Of a stretch of DNA of 64,000 bases, positions 35,388 to 42,555 are shown one piece after another. A program made the translations under genes and the position numbers. The stretch comes from Microbacterium sp. APC 3901 (GTDB lineage: Bacteria; Actinomycetota; Actinomycetes; Actinomycetales; Microbacteriaceae): assembly GCF_030407765.1 (NCBI RefSeq), contig NZ_JASDCU010000015.1:1-64000 (forward strand). The letters are read 5' to 3'. The notes beneath the pieces were generated by a model, which did not search any database, was not told the DNA's origin, and was given only the letters and a program-made list of their open reading frames with translations. Every line of letters begins with the position of its first letter. Positions within the stretch are counted from its first letter, which is position 1.

Positions 35388-35489
35388 CTACCGTCTGCGA
35401 CCGCCGCGGTTCGAGGACGCCCGGGGGATGAGCGTGGGCAGGATGCGTCGGATCTCGTTCCGCGCGGGGTCTCCGAGCAAGGACTCGGA
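35388..35489 (-). pseudogene. possible C-terminal tail of a regulator gene
   Basis: A 33-codon minus-strand frame bounded by a TGA upstream and ending TAG reads LLGDPARNEIRRILPTLIPRASS and resembles the C-termini of LacI-type regulators. It directly abuts the SDR remnant and lacks anything upstream. The resemblance is short, so this is only a suggestion that two neighbouring genes were eroded here. The rest of 34957-35539 shows no intact gene. Confidence 0.3.
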
Positions 35490-35495
35490 TCAGAG

Positions 35496-35522
35496 GGGCC
35501 GACCGGCATCACCGGTCGGCCC
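35496..35522 (-). terminator. terminator downstream of hxlA
   Basis: A perfect 11-bp stem GGGCCGACCGG with a 5-nt loop lies 18 bp beyond the hxlA stop, on the transcript's 3' side. Confidence 0.8.
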
Positions 35523-35539
35523 GTCCCGTCTGTCGTTCG

Positions 35540-36163
35540 TCAGCTGATCGCGGCGCGCAGCGCGGCCGCGGCGTCACCGACGTTGTCGGCGCTGTAGATC
35601 GCGCTGCCGGCGACGGCGACCTGCGCGCCGGACGCCTGCACTGCGGCGATGCTCGACGCGTTCACGCCACCGGCCACTGAGAACGCGACGCCGGACGCGG
35701 TGCCGTCGGTGAGCAGGCTGTCGAGCGAGTAGCCGTCCTGAGCCTGCTCGTCGAGACCGGCGTGCATCTCGACGAACTCTGCGCCGAGGCCGATGACCTG
35801 CTGGGCGCGGGCGGGCTTGTCGGCCACGCCGATCAGGTCGACGACGATGCCCTTGCCGTGCTTCTTCGCCGCCTTCACTGCGCCCGTGATCGTGCTGTCG
35901 TCGGCCACTCCCAGCACTGTCACGAGATCCGCTCCGGCGCCGAAGGCGATGTCGGCCTCGAGCTCCCCGGCATCCATGGTCTTGAGATCGGCGAAGATCA
36001 CCTTGTCGGGGTGGGATTCTTTGAGGGCGGTGATCGCCGAGAGGCCCTCGCTCTTGATCAGCGGGGTGCCGAGCTCGAGGATGTCGACGTGCGCGGCCGC
36101 GGCGGCGGCCAGCTCCAGGGCCTTCTCGGTGCTGAGAGTGTCGATGGCGAACTGCAGTTTCAT
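35540..36163 (-). CDS. hxlA: 3-hexulose-6-phosphate synthase
   Basis: A 207-residue OMP-decarboxylase-superfamily barrel with the family signature run: LQFAIDTLSTEKAL, DILELGTPLIKSEG (about residues 27-40), FADLKTMDAGELEA (about 57-70; the Asp-x-Lys-x-x-Asp catalytic motif DLKTMD) and EMHAGLDEQA. The reaction joins formaldehyde and ribulose 5-phosphate to D-arabino-3-hexulose 6-phosphate (ribulose monophosphate pathway), or runs in reverse to make pentoses. The related 3-keto-L-gulonate 6-phosphate decarboxylases share the fold, but the motif set and the adjacent hxlB favour HPS. Gap to hxlB 46 bp. Confidence 0.9.
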   Translation of the reverse strand: MKLQFAIDTLSTEKALELAAAAAAHVDILELGTPLIKSEGLSAITALKESHPDKVIFADLKTMDAGELEADIAFGAGADLVTVLGVADDSTITGAVKAAKKHGKGIVVDLIGVADKPARAQQVIGLGAEFVEMHAGLDEQAQDGYSLDSLLTDGTASGVAFSVAGGVNASSIAAVQASGAQVAVAGSAIYSADNVGDAAAALRAAIS

Positions 36164-36209
36164 GGGTGTTCCGTTCGTTCTGCGGGGTGGATGGTGGGGC
36201 GGCAGCCGC

Positions 36210-36791
36210 TCATTCGAGGTTCGCGTGACGGGGCCACAGATCGTCGGCGCTGGTGCCCTCGCGCTGCCAGAGTGCGTGGAAGATCCCGTCGCCGATGACG
36301 ACGACCGCCTGCTCGAACAGGCTCCCCGCGTACTGCTGCGAGGCATCGGCCGAGCGGTCGAGCTTCTGGGCGGCAGGCACCCGCACGACGACGTCAGCGA
36401 GCTCGGACAGCGGCGAGGTCTCGGCAGTGGTGATGGCGCCGATGCGCGCGCCGATCGCCGATGCGCGCTCCGCGGCGCGGACGATCGACTCGGTCGTCCC
36501 TGAACCGCTCGCGGTGAGCAGCAGGTCGCCGGCCGCGATCGCCGGGGTGGTGGTGTCGCCCACGACGTGCACGTCGAGCCCGAGGTGCATGAGGCGCATC
36601 GCTGTCATTCGCAGCGCGAGGCCTGAGCGTCCGGCTCCGAGCACGAAGACGCGGCGGGAATCGTCGACGAGATCTGCCAGATCGATGAGCTGATGCGCGT
36701 TCGCGACGCTGGTGCGCTCTGCGACGCGCAGCAGTTCGTTCGCGATGAGCGAGATGGCGGCGCCGGGCGACATGGTGGCGGTGAGGGGCAT
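36210..36791 (-). CDS. hxlB: 6-phospho-3-hexuloisomerase
   Basis: A 193-residue SIS-domain protein. VFVLGAGRSGLALRMTAMRLMHLG (about residues 48-71) and LLLTASGSGTTESIV (about 91-105) are the phosphosugar-binding segments of PHI, and the C-terminus has SLFEQAVVVIGD. It isomerises 3-hexulose 6-phosphate to fructose 6-phosphate. The ATG at 36791 lacks a strong RBS; an ATG six codons in (36773) is possible. It is the upstream gene of the hxlB-hxlA pair and divergent from a LuxR-type regulator. A link between the pair and the acid-sugar island nearby is possible but not shown. Confidence 0.9.
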   Translation of the reverse strand: MPLTATMSPGAAISLIANELLRVAERTSVANAHQLIDLADLVDDSRRVFVLGAGRSGLALRMTAMRLMHLGLDVHVVGDTTTPAIAAGDLLLTASGSGTTESIVRAAERASAIGARIGAITTAETSPLSELADVVVRVPAAQKLDRSADASQQYAGSLFEQAVVVIGDGIFHALWQREGTSADDLWPRHANLE

Positions 36792-36853
36792 GAGTCCACA
36801 CTTGCGGGCTTCTGCCCGCGGGGCGCTCCTGCCTCGGGACCGTTCCACCTATC

Positions 36854-36869
36854 CGAAAGGATGGGGCGG
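36854..36869 (+). repeat. 16-bp direct repeat, copy 1 (before LuxR gene)
   Basis: CGAAAGGATGGGGCGG lies 15 bp before the start of the LuxR-type gene. An identical copy occurs at 37742-37757, just after that gene. Candidate regulatory site in the hxlB/LuxR divergent spacer. Confidence 0.6.
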
Positions 36870-36884
36870 CTAGGGTAGGTGTCC

Positions 36885-37712
36885 ATGAGCACTGAAGAGC
36901 ATGCAGCGCAGGCGGCCTCACGTCGACTGGCCGCAGACCATGCGCTCGCTCTCGCCGAGCAGCGCGACCGCTACGCCCTCACCCTCGAATCGCTGCTTGC
37001 GACGCTGCGCTCGCAAAGGCTCGACGATCGGGCGGCTCGCACGATCGCGGTCGATGTCGCGGCCGGCGCCCTGGTCGGACTCCGAACGCTCAACGACGAG
37101 CAGGGAGCAGGACTCGAGCCGGTGACGGGCGCCTTCGAGCGTCTGCGCGGCGACCTGCGCCCGCTCGTGCGCTACAGCGAACTCGACGTGCAGTTCGTCG
37201 AGCCGCCGGCCAATGGACGGGCGCTCCCCGGGGTGATCGCACACTCGGCGCGGTCGATCGTCCGAAGCACCGTACTGGCGATCGTCGACCGCGGAGAGAC
37301 GAGACGCGTGCGCATCCAATGGGATTGCGACGGACTGAACCTGCTGATCGCGATCCGCGATGACGGCCGGGGAGATCTGACGACGCATGACGATGCGCTG
37401 CGCCCGATCGCCGAGCAGGTCTCGGCACTGTCAGGCGACCTGTCGGTGGCATCGACGCCCGGATGGGGGTCGGAGGTCGGCATCCGCCTGCCTCTCGATC
37501 CGCCCGCCGAACCCGGCGAACTGCCGGATGCGATCGACGCGAGTCCCCGTGAGCGCGACGTTCTTCGTCTGGTGGCCGCGGGGCGTCGCAACCGCGAGAT
37601 CGCCGAGACGCTCAACGTGAGCGAGAACACGGTCAAGTTCCACGTGTCGAACCTGCTGCGCAAGTCCGGAGTCGTGTCGCGCGTCGAACTGGCCGCCATC
37701 GCTCGTGGCTGA
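36885..37712 (+). CDS. LuxR-type regulator with HATPase-like middle domain
   Basis: A 275-residue protein. About residues 80-205 resemble a histidine-kinase ATPase domain of the NarX/DesK kind: the G1-like box DDGRG and the closing GWGSEVGIRLPL are present, but the N-box is degenerate (STVLAIVDRG where NALRHA is usual). No phosphoacceptor histidine motif or receiver domain is visible. The C-terminal 65 residues are a LuxR helix-turn-helix (SPRERDVLRLVAAGRRNREIAETL, NTVKFHVSNLLRKSG). The start is the ATG at 36885. It is divergent from hxlB, so it probably regulates hxlBA. A 16-bp repeat flanks the gene on both sides. Confidence 0.82.
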   Translation: MSTEEHAAQAASRRLAADHALALAEQRDRYALTLESLLATLRSQRLDDRAARTIAVDVAAGALVGLRTLNDEQGAGLEPVTGAFERLRGDLRPLVRYSELDVQFVEPPANGRALPGVIAHSARSIVRSTVLAIVDRGETRRVRIQWDCDGLNLLIAIRDDGRGDLTTHDDALRPIAEQVSALSGDLSVASTPGWGSEVGIRLPLDPPAEPGELPDAIDASPRERDVLRLVAAGRRNREIAETLNVSENTVKFHVSNLLRKSGVVSRVELAAIARG

Positions 37713-37741
37713 CCACCCGGACGAGTAGGGGCGGGGCTGAT

Positions 37742-37757
37742 CGAAAGGATGGGGCGG
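37742..37757 (+). repeat. 16-bp direct repeat, copy 2 (before DUF2277 gene)
   Basis: Identical to 36854-36869 (CGAAAGGATGGGGCGG). It lies 59 bp before the DUF2277 gene, in the 104-bp spacer after the LuxR-type gene. Confidence 0.6.
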
Positions 37758-37816
37758 AGGTCGTCGTGCCGCCACAGCCTCTTGACTCCCGCGCTCAGCG
37801 ATCTAGCCTGACAGTC

Positions 37817-38128
37817 ATGTGCCGCAACATCATCCCGCTGAACAATCTCGAGCCGCCGGCGACCGACGTCGAGTGCCACGAGGCCGCCGTGCAGTTCGTG
37901 CGCAAGATCTCGGGCGCGAACGCACCGTCGCGGGCGAACCAGGATGTCTTCGACCGGGCTGTCGCCGAGATCGAGCGCTCCGTACGGCAGCTGCTCGACG
38001 GTCTCGTGACGACCGCACCTCCGAAGAACCGTGACGAGCAGCGCGAGAAGCGACAGGCGCGCTCGGCCGAGAGATACGAGGCGATCCGTGTCTTCCAGGA
38101 GGCGAAGCGCGCCGCGAGAGCAGAATGA
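37817..38128 (+). CDS. DUF2277 domain protein
   Basis: A 103-residue protein that begins with the DUF2277 signature MCRNIIPLNNLEPPAT, followed by AAVQFVRKISGANAPS and a charged helical C-terminus. The invariant early CR(N/S)I motif is intact. The family is widespread in actinobacteria and has no known function. Monocistronic by spacing. The 115 bp after it form the leader of the DUF4397 gene. Confidence 0.85.
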   Translation: MCRNIIPLNNLEPPATDVECHEAAVQFVRKISGANAPSRANQDVFDRAVAEIERSVRQLLDGLVTTAPPKNRDEQREKRQARSAERYEAIRVFQEAKRAARAE

Positions 38129-38243
38129 CGGGTCAGGAAGCGATCTGAGAAGAATCCTCATCCACCTGCATCCAAAACCCCGGTTCCCGGAGAACAACTC
38201 CTATGAAGGGCCGCGCAGGGCGGTCCGGGTATAGGAGGAACAG

Positions 38244-39071
38244 ATGCGCAAGACAGTCGCCGCCGGCCTCGCCGTCGGAATGATCACCGCTCTCGGCCTG
38301 GCATTGCCGGCCAGCGCCGCCACCACCCAGTCAGCCCAGCTCTCGGTGCTGCACGCGATCCCCGACACCCCGGTCGACGTGTACGTCAACGGCGAGCTGA
38401 CCCTCGACGACTTCACCCCCGGCGACCTGGCCGGTCCGCTCGAGCTGCCGGCCGGCTCATACGAGGTCGCCCTCACGGCTCCCGACGCCGCCGACGCGAG
38501 CGCTCCCATCCTCGGACCCGCGACGATCGCTCTCGACGCAGGCGCGAACTACACTGCGGTGGCGCACCTGACCGAAGCGGGCGAACCGGGCCTCAACCTC
38601 TTCACGAACGACATCTCGCAGACGGCACCCGGTCAGGGTCGACTGACGGTGCGCCACACGGCCGCAGCACCCGCGGTCGACATCCTCGCCGGCGGCTCGC
38701 CCGTGATCGAGAACCTCACGAACCCGAACGAGGCGAAGCTCGACCTTCCCGCGGGCACCGTGTCGGCCGCCGTGGCGCTCACGGGTACGACCGACCCGGT
38801 CATCGGCCCGGCTGACGTCGCGATCGAAGAGGGCGTCAACACGATCGTCTACGCCTGGGGCAGTGCCGAAGACGGCAACCTCGCGATCGCCGCGCAGACG
38901 ATCTCGGGTCTGCACTCCAACCCCGACGGAGTGCCCTCGGGCACCGCGGGCTACCTCGCCCAGCAGGACGCATCGGTGACCACGCTTCTCTCGGCGGGTC
39001 TCGTCGCGCTGGCGATCTCGGCCGCCGTGGGTGCGGGCCTGATCGTCCGTCGTCGCCAGACGGTGCGCTGA
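38244..39071 (+). CDS. secreted DUF4397 surface protein with C-terminal anchor
   Basis: A 275-residue exported protein. A signal peptide (MRKTVAAGLAVGMITALG, cleavage near ASAA at about 26) is followed by two DUF4397 repeats: LSVLHAIPDTPVDVYVNG (about 34-51) and LTVRHTAAAPAVDILAGG (about 133-150). The C-terminus is a hydrophobic helix plus RRRQ, which anchors it in the membrane; I see no clear LPxTG. RBS AGGAGG precedes the ATG. Its stop overlaps the class F sortase start, and an ECF sigma and anti-sigma factor follow. The same set often controls DUF4397 expression in actinobacteria. Confidence 0.9.
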   Translation: MRKTVAAGLAVGMITALGLALPASAATTQSAQLSVLHAIPDTPVDVYVNGELTLDDFTPGDLAGPLELPAGSYEVALTAPDAADASAPILGPATIALDAGANYTAVAHLTEAGEPGLNLFTNDISQTAPGQGRLTVRHTAAAPAVDILAGGSPVIENLTNPNEAKLDLPAGTVSAAVALTGTTDPVIGPADVAIEEGVNTIVYAWGSAEDGNLAIAAQTISGLHSNPDGVPSGTAGYLAQQDASVTTLLSAGLVALAISAAVGAGLIVRRRQTVR

Positions 39072-39736
39072 TGCTCCGAGGCACGCCGCGAGAGTCCGGT
39101 CTGCGCCGCGTCATCCTGACGCTCGGCGCCCTGGTCACCGCGGCGTGCCTCGTGGCATGCACACCGGGAGGGGCGGGCGCGGATCTCCCTCCTTCCACGG
39201 AGTCGCCCCCCACGACTCCACCGCCCGTCCCTCCCACTCCCACGAGAGACGTCGAGGTGCGGCCGGGTGCTCTCCCCACCCCGGTCGCGTCCGTCGCTCC
39301 CGTGAGTCTGGCCATCCCGTCGCTCGCCGTCGACATGCCGGTGACGGACGTCGGGGTGGCCGACACCGGACAGATGGAGCTGCCCGTCGACCCGGCCATC
39401 GCCGGGTGGTACAGATACGGGGCGGATGCCACGAGCACGAGTGGCCGGATTCTGATCGCAGCGCACGTCGACGCGGTCGACTATCCGATCGGACCGCTCG
39501 CTCGCCTGCGGGACGTGCCCGCAGGCGAGACCGTGCGCATCACCGCGGCCGACGGCACGAGTCGCGAGTTCGTGGTCGAGTCGCTGACCTATTACGAGAA
39601 GGCTGCGCTCCCGACTGCCGAGCTCTTCGAGCGCGGCGGGCCCTCCGCCCTGGTGCTCGTGACGTGCGGCGGCCCCTTCGACAGCCAGACGGGCCACTAT
39701 CGCGATAACGTGGTGGCTGTGGCGGTCCCGCGATGA
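39071..39736 (+). CDS. class F sortase
   Basis: A 221-residue protein: an N-terminal signal/anchor ends in VACTPG (possible lipobox Cys), then a Pro/Thr-rich linker and a sortase barrel. The catalytic triad is visible: His in IAAHVDAVD (about residue 136), Cys in LVTCGGPF (about 199) and Arg in HYRDN (about 212). Class F sortases are typical of actinobacteria, and their substrates are poorly known. The gene overlaps the DUF4397 stop by 1 bp (TGATG), so the surface protein is the first candidate partner. Confidence 0.9.
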   Translation: MLRGTPRESGLRRVILTLGALVTAACLVACTPGGAGADLPPSTESPPTTPPPVPPTPTRDVEVRPGALPTPVASVAPVSLAIPSLAVDMPVTDVGVADTGQMELPVDPAIAGWYRYGADATSTSGRILIAAHVDAVDYPIGPLARLRDVPAGETVRITAADGTSREFVVESLTYYEKAALPTAELFERGGPSALVLVTCGGPFDSQTGHYRDNVVAVAVPR

Positions 39737-39769
39737 GGCGGGGTGATCACCATGGAGAGGAGACTCCGG

Positions 39770-40330
39770 GTGGATGAGACCACCGAAGCCGAGGCGGCGC
39801 TCGATCGCCGTTTCGTCGCGGGTGACGAGCAGGCGCTCGCGGAGCTCTACCGACGCTGGTCGCCCGTCGTCTTCACGCTTGCTCTGCGCTCGCTCGGCGA
39901 CCGAGGAGATGCCGAGGATGTCACGCAGCGCACCTTCGTGTCGGCCTGGAACTCGCGCGCCGGCTACGACTCGTCGAAGGCGCGTCTGTCGACCTGGCTG
40001 ATCACGATCGCCCGGCGCCGGATCGCCGACACGTTCGAGGCGCGGGCCAAGGTGCAGCAGCTGCAGGCCGAGATGGAGCGCCTCACCCCGCCGGACGCGC
40101 TCGTGTCCGAATCGATCGACCTGTCCGAGACCCTCCTGCTGTCCAGCGAGCTGCAGCAGCTCGCGCCCGATGCCCAGGCGGTCATGCGACTGGCCTTCTA
40201 CGATGACCTGACCCACGAAGAGATCTCACGCAGAATGGGGATGCCGCTCGGCACCGTGAAGAGCCATATCCGCCGAAGCCTTGCCCGAATGCGCGACCGA
40301 TTGGAGGTGAACCATGTCACATCTCGATGA
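39770..40330 (+). CDS. ECF sigma factor (SigK-like)
   Basis: A 186-residue sigma-70 factor with region 2 (RFVAGDEQALAELYRRWSPVVF, GDAEDVTQRTFVSAW at about 45-59) and region 4 (LAPDAQAVMRLAFYDDLTHEEISRRMGMPLGTVKSHIRRSLARM). The GTG at 39770 is chosen for GAGAGGAG at 7-bp spacing; an ATG at 39752 is the alternative. The end overlaps the anti-sigma gene by 17 bp, which sets the usual translational coupling. By context it probably drives the DUF4397-sortase genes upstream and itself. Confidence 0.88.
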   Translation: MDETTEAEAALDRRFVAGDEQALAELYRRWSPVVFTLALRSLGDRGDAEDVTQRTFVSAWNSRAGYDSSKARLSTWLITIARRRIADTFEARAKVQQLQAEMERLTPPDALVSESIDLSETLLLSSELQQLAPDAQAVMRLAFYDDLTHEEISRRMGMPLGTVKSHIRRSLARMRDRLEVNHVTSR

Positions 40331-41132
40331 CGAGAAGATCGCCCTGATCGCGATGGGTGAACCCGCCGGCTCCGACGCTGACATGCAGCACCTCGTCGAG
40401 TGCGAGTCCTGCGCGGCAGAGGTCGCCGACATGTCCAGGGTCGCGCTGGTGGCGCGATCCAGCGTCGTCGAGGGCGACCTCGAGGCTCCGCCGGCGGACG
40501 TATGGTCGCGGATACACGGAGAGCTCAGGCTGAGCGATGCGGTCGAGGCCGATCCCGCGTCCGTGGGGGCCGAGTCAGAGTCCGAGTCGATCCCCGAGTC
40601 CGAGTCGATTCCCGAGCCCGAGCCGGTTTCCGAACCTGATGCGGTGGATGCCGAACCCCCGCGGCATCGCGCTCGCACACGCTCGCGTCGTCGCTCCTCC
40701 GCATCCGTCTGGATCCTCGCCGCGTCGATGGCGCTCGTCGTCGCGATCGGCGCCGGTGTCTGGATCGTCCGCTCGCTGACGCCGCCGTCGGCCGTGATCG
40801 CCTCGGCCGAGCTCGCGGCGTTCCCCGATCACCCCGACGCGGTCGGGCAGGCCGAGATCGACGACGACGGCGATGGCCGGCGCACGCTCACGGTGACGCT
40901 CGAAGGCGATGAGCTCGCAGACGGCGACTACCGCGAGGTGTGGCTGATCCGCGAAGACGGGCAGGCGCTGATCAGCCTCGGCGTGCTCGATGACGCATCC
41001 GGCACATTCCGTGTGCCCGACGGCGTCGACCTCGACGAGTACCGCCTGGTCGACATCTCCTTCGAGCCGGTGGACGGCGATCCGGCGCACTCGGGGGATT
41101 CGATCGTGCGGGGTGAGCTGGACTTCGCGTGA
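40314..41132 (+). CDS. RskA-like membrane anti-sigma factor
   Basis: A 272-residue protein. The N-terminal domain has a zinc anti-sigma-like HLVECESC (H-x3-C-x2-C, about residues 26-33). A Ser/Glu/Pro linker of near-repeats (ESIPESESIPEPEP) precedes one transmembrane helix (about 128-150). The extracellular domain is of the RskA type (LEGDELADGDYREVWLIRED, GTFRVPDGVDLDEYRLVDISFEP). It should sequester the sigma factor at the membrane until regulated proteolysis. The gene starts inside the sigma gene. Confidence 0.9.
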   Translation: MSHLDDEKIALIAMGEPAGSDADMQHLVECESCAAEVADMSRVALVARSSVVEGDLEAPPADVWSRIHGELRLSDAVEADPASVGAESESESIPESESIPEPEPVSEPDAVDAEPPRHRARTRSRRRSSASVWILAASMALVVAIGAGVWIVRSLTPPSAVIASAELAAFPDHPDAVGQAEIDDDGDGRRTLTVTLEGDELADGDYREVWLIREDGQALISLGVLDDASGTFRVPDGVDLDEYRLVDISFEPVDGDPAHSGDSIVRGELDFA

Positions 41133-41161
41133 GGCGAGTGCTCGGCACGGCCGAGAGCGGA

Positions 41162-41782
41162 TCAGTCCGCAGCAGGTGAGCTCGCGCCGGTGAACACGGC
41201 ATCGACGGCCATCGTGAGCGTGTTCGTCTCCGATGTCAGGATCGACTCGTCCGACGGCAGCGCCCTCTCGAGCGCGAGCCCGGCGAGCACCGTGTTGAGG
41301 AAACGTGCGCGCCGCACATCGTCGCCCGGCGGCAGCGAGCCCTCCTCGCCGAGAACCGAGAGCCAGTGCTCGACGCGGCGCTGCCCCGCGCGCTCGTTCG
41401 CGAGATAGGCGTCGCGCAGCTCGCCGGTGAGCTCGGGTTCGATGAAGGTCTGGTGCAGCAGCGTCGCGGCGTGCCTGGCCTGTTCGCCGACTCCTGAGGG
41501 CGCGAGTACCTGACGCAGGCAGGCGAGAAGCCGTTCCCGAGGTGCGAGCGTCTCGTCGTGGATGGGGTCGTCTGGCGCGATGACCTCGTAGACGATGCGC
41601 AGCACCTCGTCGAGCAGCGCCCGCTGCGTGGGGAAGTGGAACCGCAGCGAGCCGGTACTCACCCCTGTGCGCGCTGCGACCGCGCGCACACTGAGTTTCG
41701 CGCCGGGATTCTCGCCGAACATCGTCAGGGCCGTCTGCAGGATGCGATCCCTGGTGTGCATGGTGCTCGGATCGACCGTCAT
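41162..41782 (-). CDS. TetR family regulator of the SpoIIM-like gene
   Basis: A 206-residue TetR regulator with HTH LSVRAVAARTGVSTGSLRFHF at about residues 31-51 and a helical ligand domain. Start choice is uncertain: AGGAGG directly abuts the ATG at 41782, so initiation may occur at an upstream GTG (41800) or at the ATG of MHTRDRIL (41764). Two copies of a CTAACACG-N-CGTGTTAG operator lie in the divergent spacer, which makes autorepression and control of the downstream membrane gene very likely. Confidence 0.88.
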   Translation of the reverse strand: MTVDPSTMHTRDRILQTALTMFGENPGAKLSVRAVAARTGVSTGSLRFHFPTQRALLDEVLRIVYEVIAPDDPIHDETLAPRERLLACLRQVLAPSGVGEQARHAATLLHQTFIEPELTGELRDAYLANERAGQRRVEHWLSVLGEEGSLPPGDDVRRARFLNTVLAGLALERALPSDESILTSETNTLTMAVDAVFTGASSPAAD

Positions 41783-41805
41783 CCTCCTATTCTCCCTCAC
41801 ACGCG

Positions 41806-41857
41806 CCAACACGGTGTGTTAGCGTGGTCGGCGTCCACAACTAACACGCCGTGTTAG
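41806..41857. promoter_or_regulatory. paired TetR operators CTAACACG-N-CGTGTTAG
   Basis: A perfect 17-bp palindrome at 41841-41857 and a diverged copy at 41806-41822 (CCAACACG-G-TGTGTTAG) have centres 35 bp apart, between the TetR gene and the membrane gene at 41876. The spacing puts two dimers on the divergent promoters. Confidence 0.75.
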
Positions 41858-41875
41858 TCGTCGAAAGGTATCGTT

Positions 41876-42502
41876 GTGAAGCTCTTCCGCAAGCCGGCCC
41901 AGATCGTCCGTGAGAATCTGCGCGTCTACCTGCTCCTGAACGCCCTTGCCTACGGCACGTTCGTGATCGGGTTCATCGTGGGGCTCCTCTTCCCGGATCT
42001 CGTCGCCGCGCGTGAGCAGGCGATGCAGGACGACGGCACGGCGGCTCTGGTCACCTCGCTGATCAGCAGCCCCTGGCTCTTCGCGCTCACGATCCTGGCG
42101 GTCAACACCCTTCGGCTCGGTGCGCTCACGATCCTGCTGCCATCACTCGCTGTGCCGTTCCTCGGACTCGCGACCTTCGCGATCTGGTCGGTCACCACGG
42201 GCGTGACCCTCGTCCCCGCCACGTCGGAGGGATGGGTCGCCCTGATCCCACACTCGCTGACCCTGGTGATCGAGCTGCAGGCGTACATCCTGCTGCTGCT
42301 CGGCGCGTTCCTCCTGGGCAAGTACTGGCTGCGCCCGCAGGCGGTCGAAGCGAAGAACCGGCGCCAGGGGTACCTGCGCGGCATCCAGCACATCGGCTGG
42401 CTCAGCATTCCCGCCCTCGCCCTGCTCATCATCGGAGCGATCTACGAGGCCTTCTCGCTTCTGTACTTCGTGTATCCGCTGCAGCAGTGGCTGCTCGGGT
42501 AG
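41876..42502 (+). CDS. SpoIIM-like multi-pass membrane protein
   Basis: A 208-residue protein from a GTG preceded by GAAAGG. It has about five predicted helices. LLNALAYGTFVIGFIVGLLFP and the central IPHSLTLVIELQAYILLLLGAFLLGKYWLRP follow the SpoIIM family pattern (PHG-x-x-E-l-x-A), with His and Glu retained although PHG has become PHS. SpoIIM-like proteins occur widely outside spore formers, with unknown roles. It is controlled, by context, by the divergent TetR regulator with two operator copies. Confidence 0.75.
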   Translation: MKLFRKPAQIVRENLRVYLLLNALAYGTFVIGFIVGLLFPDLVAAREQAMQDDGTAALVTSLISSPWLFALTILAVNTLRLGALTILLPSLAVPFLGLATFAIWSVTTGVTLVPATSEGWVALIPHSLTLVIELQAYILLLLGAFLLGKYWLRPQAVEAKNRRQGYLRGIQHIGWLSIPALALLIIGAIYEAFSLLYFVYPLQQWLLG

Positions 42503-42555
42503 CGAGGGGTGAATCGGCGACGCAGGGTCACCGAGTGCTACTGCCCGTGGGGCGG

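Noticed and set aside
26165..37712. Genomic island integrated at a tRNA
   Set aside because: The only tRNA (47316-47386) is about 10 kb away, and no integrase or attachment repeats are seen.
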